Assembly (NCBI GenBank): GCA_022843345.1
Contig: JALHNW010000058.1
Location: 1-8,506, forward strand
Direction of reading: 5' to 3'
Length of the DNA stretch: 8,506 nt
Origin: Rubritepida sp.
GTDB lineage: Bacteria; Pseudomonadota; Alphaproteobacteria; Acetobacterales; Acetobacteraceae
Made by a program: the position numbers and the translations under genes. This document shows positions 7,925 to 8,506 of this stretch, piece after piece. Position 1 is the first letter of the stretch, and every line of letters starts with the position of its first letter. Below the pieces are notes generated by a model, which was not told the origin of the DNA, made no database searches, and saw nothing but the letters and a program-made list of their open reading frames with translations.

Positions 7925-8506
7925 TCACTCCGCCGCCTGCGGGAGGATCGCCTGCACGCATTCCGCCATCACCTCGCTCGCGCGCGTGATCGGGTCCACC
8001 TGCCAGTAATTCTCGAAGAAGGGCGCGAAGGGCGCGGCGTCCAGCGCGCCGCCTTCCGGCCCGGCATCATCCGTGCAGCCCGCAACCGGCCCCTGGTCCA
8101 GCCGCCCGAAGGCCGGGTGCTGCGCCACCATCTCGGCGCGCAGCGCGTCCAGAGTGTCGAAGGGCAGCGTCACGCCCAGGAATTGCGAGGCGGCGCGGAT
8201 GATCTTCCAGTCCTCCCGCGCCTCGCCCGGCGGCATGGTGGCCAGCCGGCCCTTCTGCACGCGCCCCTCCATGTTGGCGTAGAGGCCGTCCTTCTCGGTG
8301 TAGGCGGCACCGGGCAGGATCACGTCCGCCCGCGCCGCGCCCAGGTCGCCGTGATGGCCCTGGTAGACGACGAAGGTGCCCGGCGCCACGTCCAGCGCAT
8401 CGGCGCCCAGCAGCCACAGCGCCTGGACGGCGCCATTCGCCATCGCCGCCGCATCCGGCGCGCCCGCGCCCGGCACGAAGCCGACATCCAGCGCGCCCAC
8501 CTGGCC
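7925..8506 (-). CDS. nuoG: NADH-quinone oxidoreductase subunit G, C-terminal part (5' end outside window)
   Basis: NuoG is the large iron-sulphur subunit of the peripheral arm of complex I; its C-terminal part is related to molybdopterin oxidoreductases but binds no molybdenum cofactor. Only the last 193 codons are in the window. The frame is open across the edge at 8506. The N-terminal cluster-binding half is not visible. The fragment shows the typical [20 protein letters not shown] block (residues 47-66 of the fragment), then [17 protein letters not shown] at 68-84, where TEKDG and NMEGRVQ are hallmarks of NuoG, and near the end [15 protein letters not shown] at 169-183. The section between 136 and 160 is a low-conservation linker rich in G, A and D. 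The GTG at 8500 is internal and not the start. The position directly before nuoH is the standard operon order. Confidence 0.95.
   Translation of the reverse strand, partial: GQVGALDVGFVPGAGAPDAAAMANGAVQALWLLGADALDVAPGTFVVYQGHHGDLGAARADVILPGAAYTEKDGLYANMEGRVQKGRLATMPPGEAREDWKIIRAASQFLGVTLPFDTLDALRAEMVAQHPAFGRLDQGPVAGCTDDAGPEGGALDAAPFAPFFENYWQVDPITRASEVMAECVQAILPQAAE
7928..7931 (-). promoter_or_regulatory. Ribosome binding site of nuoH
   Basis: GGAG on the minus strand, in the last codons of nuoG, lies 7 bases before the nuoH ATG at 7920. A second purine run (GAGG) overlaps the gap even closer to the ATG. The first has the better spacing. Confidence 0.5.

Noticed and set aside
1..8506. A hidden defence system, mobile element, CRISPR array, RNA gene or other novel cassette
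   Set aside because: Essentially the whole window is filled by nine standard genes in canonical order. No repeats, inverted terminal ends, tRNA-like folds or change in base composition were seen by eye.

Overview
The window is an ordinary stretch of bacterial core metabolism. It holds the 3' two thirds of a respiratory complex I (NADH:quinone oxidoreductase, nuo) operon, followed by a biotin-protein ligase gene. Every supported gene lies on the minus strand, so transcription runs from position 8506 towards position 1. The DNA is strongly GC-rich, with G or C at most third codon positions. The order nuoG-H-I-J-K-L-M-N-birA, the short NuoI (162 residues) and the NuoJ tail suggest an alphaproteobacterium. 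The very high GC would suit a Roseomonas-like member of the Acetobacteraceae, but that genus-level placement is a guess.

Layout in transcription order: nuoG (C-terminal 193 codons only, entering at 8506), nuoH (membrane anchor and quinone site), nuoI (two [4Fe-4S] clusters), nuoJ and nuoK (small membrane subunits), nuoL, nuoM and nuoN (the three antiporter-like proton-pumping subunits), then birA (177 codons, running off the window at position 1). The nuo genes are separated by 2 to 4 bases or overlap by 1 to 4 bases. The only longer gap is 47 bases between nuoN and birA. No stretch over 300 bases lacks a gene. No tRNA, rRNA, CRISPR array, insertion sequence, promoter or intrinsic terminator was recognised; the operon promoter should lie beyond position 8506.

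Together the products form the membrane arm and part of the peripheral arm of complex I. Electrons pass from NADH through the NuoG and NuoI iron-sulphur clusters to quinone at the NuoH interface, and this drives proton movement through NuoH/J/K and NuoN/M/L. The charged residues known to be needed for pumping are all present in NuoK, L, M and N, so the complex looks functional. BirA is a separate enzyme that attaches biotin to carboxylase carrier proteins and appears to share the transcript.

I found no undescribed system. The most notable detail is in BirA: the biotin-binding glycine/arginine loop reads GRGTQGR instead of the E. coli GRGRRGR. It therefore lacks the arginine whose loss in E. 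coli BirA makes the enzyme leak reactive biotinyl-AMP. Long open frames on the plus strand opposite nuoN, nuoM and nuoL are judged to be artefacts of GC-rich codon use.
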